NCBI GenBank assembly: GCA_002478545.1
Contig: DLOY01000045.1
Coordinates: forward strand, 335 to 9,332
DNA from: Micrococcales bacterium UBA7472
GTDB taxonomy: Bacteria; Actinomycetota; Actinomycetes; Actinomycetales; Microbacteriaceae
DNA length: 8,998 bases
Reading direction: 5' to 3'
Both the position numbers and the translations under genes were made by a program. Numbering within the stretch: position 1 is the first letter of the stretch; every line of letters starts with the position of its first letter. The notes under the pieces are model-generated. The model saw only the letters and a list, made by a program, of their open reading frames with translations, made no database searches and was not told where the DNA came from. This document shows positions 7,701 through 8,998 of the stretch, piece after piece.

Positions 7701-7776
7701 AGCGCCAGACAATCTGCCTTCGTACTCTGAACTAGAGGCGCGAATAGCTGAGCTTAGAAAAGCTCATCAGGGTTAG
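4750..7776 (+). CDS. adnB: AdnB subunit of the AdnAB helicase-nuclease (lead motor)
   Basis: A 1008-residue partner of AdnA, expected to be the main ATP-driven translocating motor plus a second nuclease. All UvrD/Rep helicase motifs are present: LTPEQ (18-22), Walker A AGAGSGKT (39-46), Ia GLTFTKKAASEL (69-80), II LDEYQD (277-282), III GDPNQAIYGFRGAS (304-317), IV TCWRS (338-342), V SVHASKGLEWD (627-637) and VI EERRLAYVAFTRA (708-720). The C-terminal RecB-type nuclease shows H864, D921 (CKLDAVF), D934 and K936 (VDWKSG), Q952 and Y956. No cysteine cluster is present. The GTG start lies inside the end of adnA with an 8-base overlap. AAGG at 4737-4740 is only a weak binding site, so translation is probably coupled to adnA. 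The stop overlaps the convergent phosphotransferase gene by 23 bases. AddAB or UvrD2 would not fit the paired motor-nuclease fusion and gene order. Confidence 0.93.
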   Translation: MPKYSAQQVYSVLGHHTLTPEQVSAVEGASTQDPTLVIAGAGSGKTELMSVRILYLVANELALPEEILGLTFTKKAASELSARVLKALFRLRESEMWPQNLEQDFLPPKIATYNSFGNEVFRQFALEVGLEPDAQVLGASSAVGLARELLRRLNLDDHPELGDWDKTAGYLTEKLLSMVQEITDNQTSSQAVRRALAEFEEHVSALPKTEGGSMERFAYTQGFLADAAVNQLLAGLAERFIELKKERNLVDYADQVSLALEATTRSEIELPFKFVMLDEYQDTSAIQVRFLAELFRGKPVMAVGDPNQAIYGFRGASAANLISFFEDFGSGETLSLSTCWRSTEQIVEVANFTAASLASPGLDQIKLRAVKSGLPVSATFHQDIYSEAQAAASYFAKNLKDQSGALLTRTKSQMGIFVTALEQQGVPVEVSGLSGLIEIPEVVDLIALLKVLSSADASVELIRLLVSPKWRIGLRDIAKLGELAKRLTRIRPEADSANEVTLIEALDSLRFEGAHNHSEISEAGLARMRQAALLLHKLRSTPSLSITELAWLGVRELEIDIELYAKSKAANPLRHLEQFIERLSEYEAATLRPSLSGLMQWLEYALEHDSFELPKSGSKKGVVQIMSVHASKGLEWDLVWVAQLVQGAFPIDGKDSKGWLTAGKVPYWLRADAKVLPQFEYRAARTQKQLNEQFSDFKDAVRSRALLEERRLAYVAFTRAAKELTLSGSYYKPGAQKPKPPSAFLIELREAGLVDFELAKPLESNPLDAVAEVASWPAFESNSALLQLADLVAVKPDASPSHELALLFEERQRNRASQGPWIPVRISVSNLVRFLEDPETFLAELSRPMPPIYSDYAQRGTEFHSAIESILLDQDVAPLDDDLTPLVDQFKNSRFAKLQPEFVEQTIEFVLAGHVVVCKLDAVFFDGYQYEIVDWKSGSMPSGEDLESRKVQLALYRIALSKWLGVPPERIRACFYYAADDVELAPDNLPSYSELEARIAELRKAHQG
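7749..7766. terminator. Hairpin at the shared 3' ends of adnB and the phosphotransferase gene
   Basis: TGAGCT, six bases, AGCTCA form a perfect 6-base stem. It sits across the stop codon of the minus-strand gene and just before the stop of adnB. Because it is symmetric it could act on both converging transcripts. It has no clear T-tract on either side, and the stem is short, so a terminator role is a guess. Confidence 0.3.
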
Positions 7777-8911
7777 GTTCTTTGGATTCCTCTGCGACCT
7801 CAATTGCTTCTGTCGCCAAACCTGGCTCGTCCAACGATGACTCTTCCTCAGCATCGACAGCAAGGAATTCAACCTCGGTAATGGACTGCTCGACCTCGAA
7901 CTCAACTTCTGTGGCCTCACTGCTCACCTGTTGAATCGGCGTAGTGATTTCGGCAATTAGCGCAGTGCCCGCCGCAATACCAGCGAAGCTTGCGGCCCGG
8001 AGGTCCCTGAGGGTGCCGGCGTCCTGTTGTTCGCGAAGTTCTTCGATCAGTTCCTCAGCCTGCTTGATCAAGGCTTCATCTTGCTGCTCCAGGCAGTAGA
8101 CGAGCCAGCTACCAAGCTCGAGTTCTGAATAAAGGGCGGCACGCTGCATGAGGTTTTCATCAGCAGCCGGCCTGGCAGCTCGGTAGTGCAGCAGGGTGTC
8201 CTCAACCGTCGAGGCAAGTCCGCCACCCACAATCCAAGCCAAATCCTCGGCGGGGTCTGAAACCTTGAGGTCAAAATCAGTCATGCCGACTACACGTTGA
8301 CCATCTAGCAAAACGGCGTCCTTTGAAACACCGCCGTGGATCACGGTTGGGTGGAAGCGGAACAGCGAAACATCTTCGAGTGCCTGCTCCCAGCGATTCA
8401 GAAGCGAAGCTGGAACCTTGCCGGTGGAAGCAATCTTGTCTAGTTCAGCCACCTTGCTGTGGAGAACCTCGGGTGCCGAGTATTCCGGAAGGCCTGCACT
8501 ACGAACCACGTTTGGGTCCAGCTGGTGAATGGCAGCCAGGGCATCTGCCAGAGTCTTTGAGAAGCCCCCAGGGGCGAGCTTGGCAAGGTCAGGCTCATTG
8601 CCAGAGATTGTGGTGAACAGAGCACCAGTCAGACCCTGGTCATCCTTGGTAATGCCCACTTCTTCTCTTACCTCGAACGGCAGCTGGTTACTGTTTCCAT
8701 TCAGGGCTCGGACTATCGCCCGCTCCAGGGCTAGGTTTGCCTCAAATTGAGACTTTGAAGGCATTTTGAAGATGAACCCGAACCCGAGATCGTCTCTCAA
8801 CTCGAGCTGTTCCACACCATTTCGGGTCTCAAGTTTCTTGTATCCACGGAAGTTTTTTCCAGGCGCAGCGTCGGCTGCCAGCGCAGCTAAAATCAAAGCA
8901 GGTCTACCCAC
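7754..8911 (-). CDS. Aminoglycoside-phosphotransferase-fold protein, probable pseudokinase
   Basis: A 385-residue protein with the phosphotransferase (APH/choline kinase-like) fold found beside adnAB in Microbacteriaceae. The C-lobe signature is recognisable but altered. Where active enzymes have HGDxxxxN, this has HGGVSKDA (192-199), so the catalytic Asp is Gly194 and the metal-binding Asn is Ala199. The following segment TDFDLKVSDPAEDLAW (211-226) keeps the later Asp residues. The N-lobe is weakly conserved, with GFIFK (~45-49) a possible nucleotide-lysine region. Residues ~305-320 are Ala/Gly-rich and hydrophobic, and ~329-385 form a strongly acidic tail with a single Lys. The substrate is unknown, and the name should not be read as antibiotic resistance. 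The start GTG gives MGRPALILAALAADAAPG, which resembles starts of homologues. An in-frame TAA lies 12 bases upstream. It converges on adnB. Confidence 0.83.
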   Translation of the reverse strand: MGRPALILAALAADAAPGKNFRGYKKLETRNGVEQLELRDDLGFGFIFKMPSKSQFEANLALERAIVRALNGNSNQLPFEVREEVGITKDDQGLTGALFTTISGNEPDLAKLAPGGFSKTLADALAAIHQLDPNVVRSAGLPEYSAPEVLHSKVAELDKIASTGKVPASLLNRWEQALEDVSLFRFHPTVIHGGVSKDAVLLDGQRVVGMTDFDLKVSDPAEDLAWIVGGGLASTVEDTLLHYRAARPAADENLMQRAALYSELELGSWLVYCLEQQDEALIKQAEELIEELREQQDAGTLRDLRAASFAGIAAGTALIAEITTPIQQVSSEATEVEFEVEQSITEVEFLAVDAEEESSLDEPGLATEAIEVAEESKEPNPDELF

Positions 8912-8923
8912 TTGATTAGGTTA
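8909..8923 (-). promoter_or_regulatory. Putative -10 box and leaderless start of the phosphotransferase gene
   Basis: On the minus strand TAACCT (8923-8918), then AATCAA, then GTG (8911-8909) repeats the TANNNT-N6-GTG arrangement. There is no Shine-Dalgarno sequence and no good -35. The first three bases of the box are an in-frame stop, which fixes the GTG as the earliest start. There is no RecA-NDp -35 half here. Confidence 0.5.
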
Positions 8924-8974
8924 GACATTTCCGGTCCAACAACATCGGAACGCCACGCACCCCTAGGGAAGTCA

Positions 8975-8998
8975 ATGGATGATTCAGCTCGGCACCCG
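8975..8998 (+). CDS. Possible first codons of a divergent gene (cut by window edge)
   Basis: ATG at 8975 opens a frame reading MDDSARHP to the window end, preceded by AGGGAA (8965-8970) as a fair ribosome binding site. In related genomes a gene such as a NUDIX hydrolase or helicase could follow, but eight codons cannot identify it. The opposite strand is also open from 8997 to a TGA at 8893, so a minus-strand gene overlapping the phosphotransferase start is the alternative. That would conflict with the proposed promoter. Confidence 0.25.

Noticed and set aside
7754..8911. Antibiotic-resistance phosphotransferase
   Set aside because: The fold is related, but the catalytic Asp and metal-binding Asn are missing and the gene sits in a core repair neighbourhood with no mobile-element signs.
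8893..8997. Minus-strand open frame from the window end to TGA at 8893, as the C-terminus of an upstream gene
   Set aside because: It would overlap the phosphotransferase start by 19 bases and run through the proposed -10 box. No family is recognisable in 34 codons, though it cannot be excluded.

Overview
The window looks like chromosomal DNA from a low-to-moderate GC actinobacterium, most likely a small-genome Microbacteriaceae (freshwater Luna-type lineages are a good guess). The evidence is the gene set and order, frequent GTG/TTG starts, and -10 boxes placed so close to the start codon that the transcripts are probably leaderless. There are no rRNA or tRNA genes, insertion sequences, CRISPR arrays or phage genes. 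It reads as a compact core region.

Layout: (1) 1-548, minus strand: N-terminal part of a DEAD-box RNA helicase, cut by the window edge. (2) 614-1360, plus: ferritin-like protein of the MiaE-like group. (3) 1343-1866, minus: a two-gene unit of a DUF3107 protein and a small three-helix membrane protein, with overlapping stop and start codons. (4) 1867-1928: a 62-bp divergent control region. (5) 1929-7776, plus: two large overlapping genes, each a UvrD-like helicase fused to a RecB-type nuclease, identified as adnA and adnB, the double-strand-break resection motor-nuclease of actinobacteria. (6) 7754-8911, minus: an aminoglycoside-phosphotransferase-fold protein that lacks key catalytic residues and has an acidic tail. 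(7) 8912-8998: upstream region of that gene and perhaps the first codons of a divergent gene.

Order and strands (helicase, ferritin-like, DUF3107, then adnA-adnB) mirror the M. tuberculosis Rv3211 / Rv3210c / Rv3208A / Rv3202c / Rv3201c neighbourhood as I recall it, with the genes between DUF3107 and adnA missing here.

The most informative observation is regulatory. Upstream of adnA the sequence TTGTCACCC-N8-TAGATT matches the layout of the actinobacterial RecA-NDp (PafBC-dependent, LexA-independent) DNA-damage promoter. It is followed by exactly six bases and the GTG start. This suggests that adnAB is damage-inducible and translated from a leaderless mRNA. Two other genes in the window share the TANNNT-N6-GTG arrangement. 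I did not find a convincingly new biological system. The unusual points are the degenerate AdnA motor, an incomplete iron-sulfur cysteine set in AdnA, and the pseudokinase-like phosphotransferase.
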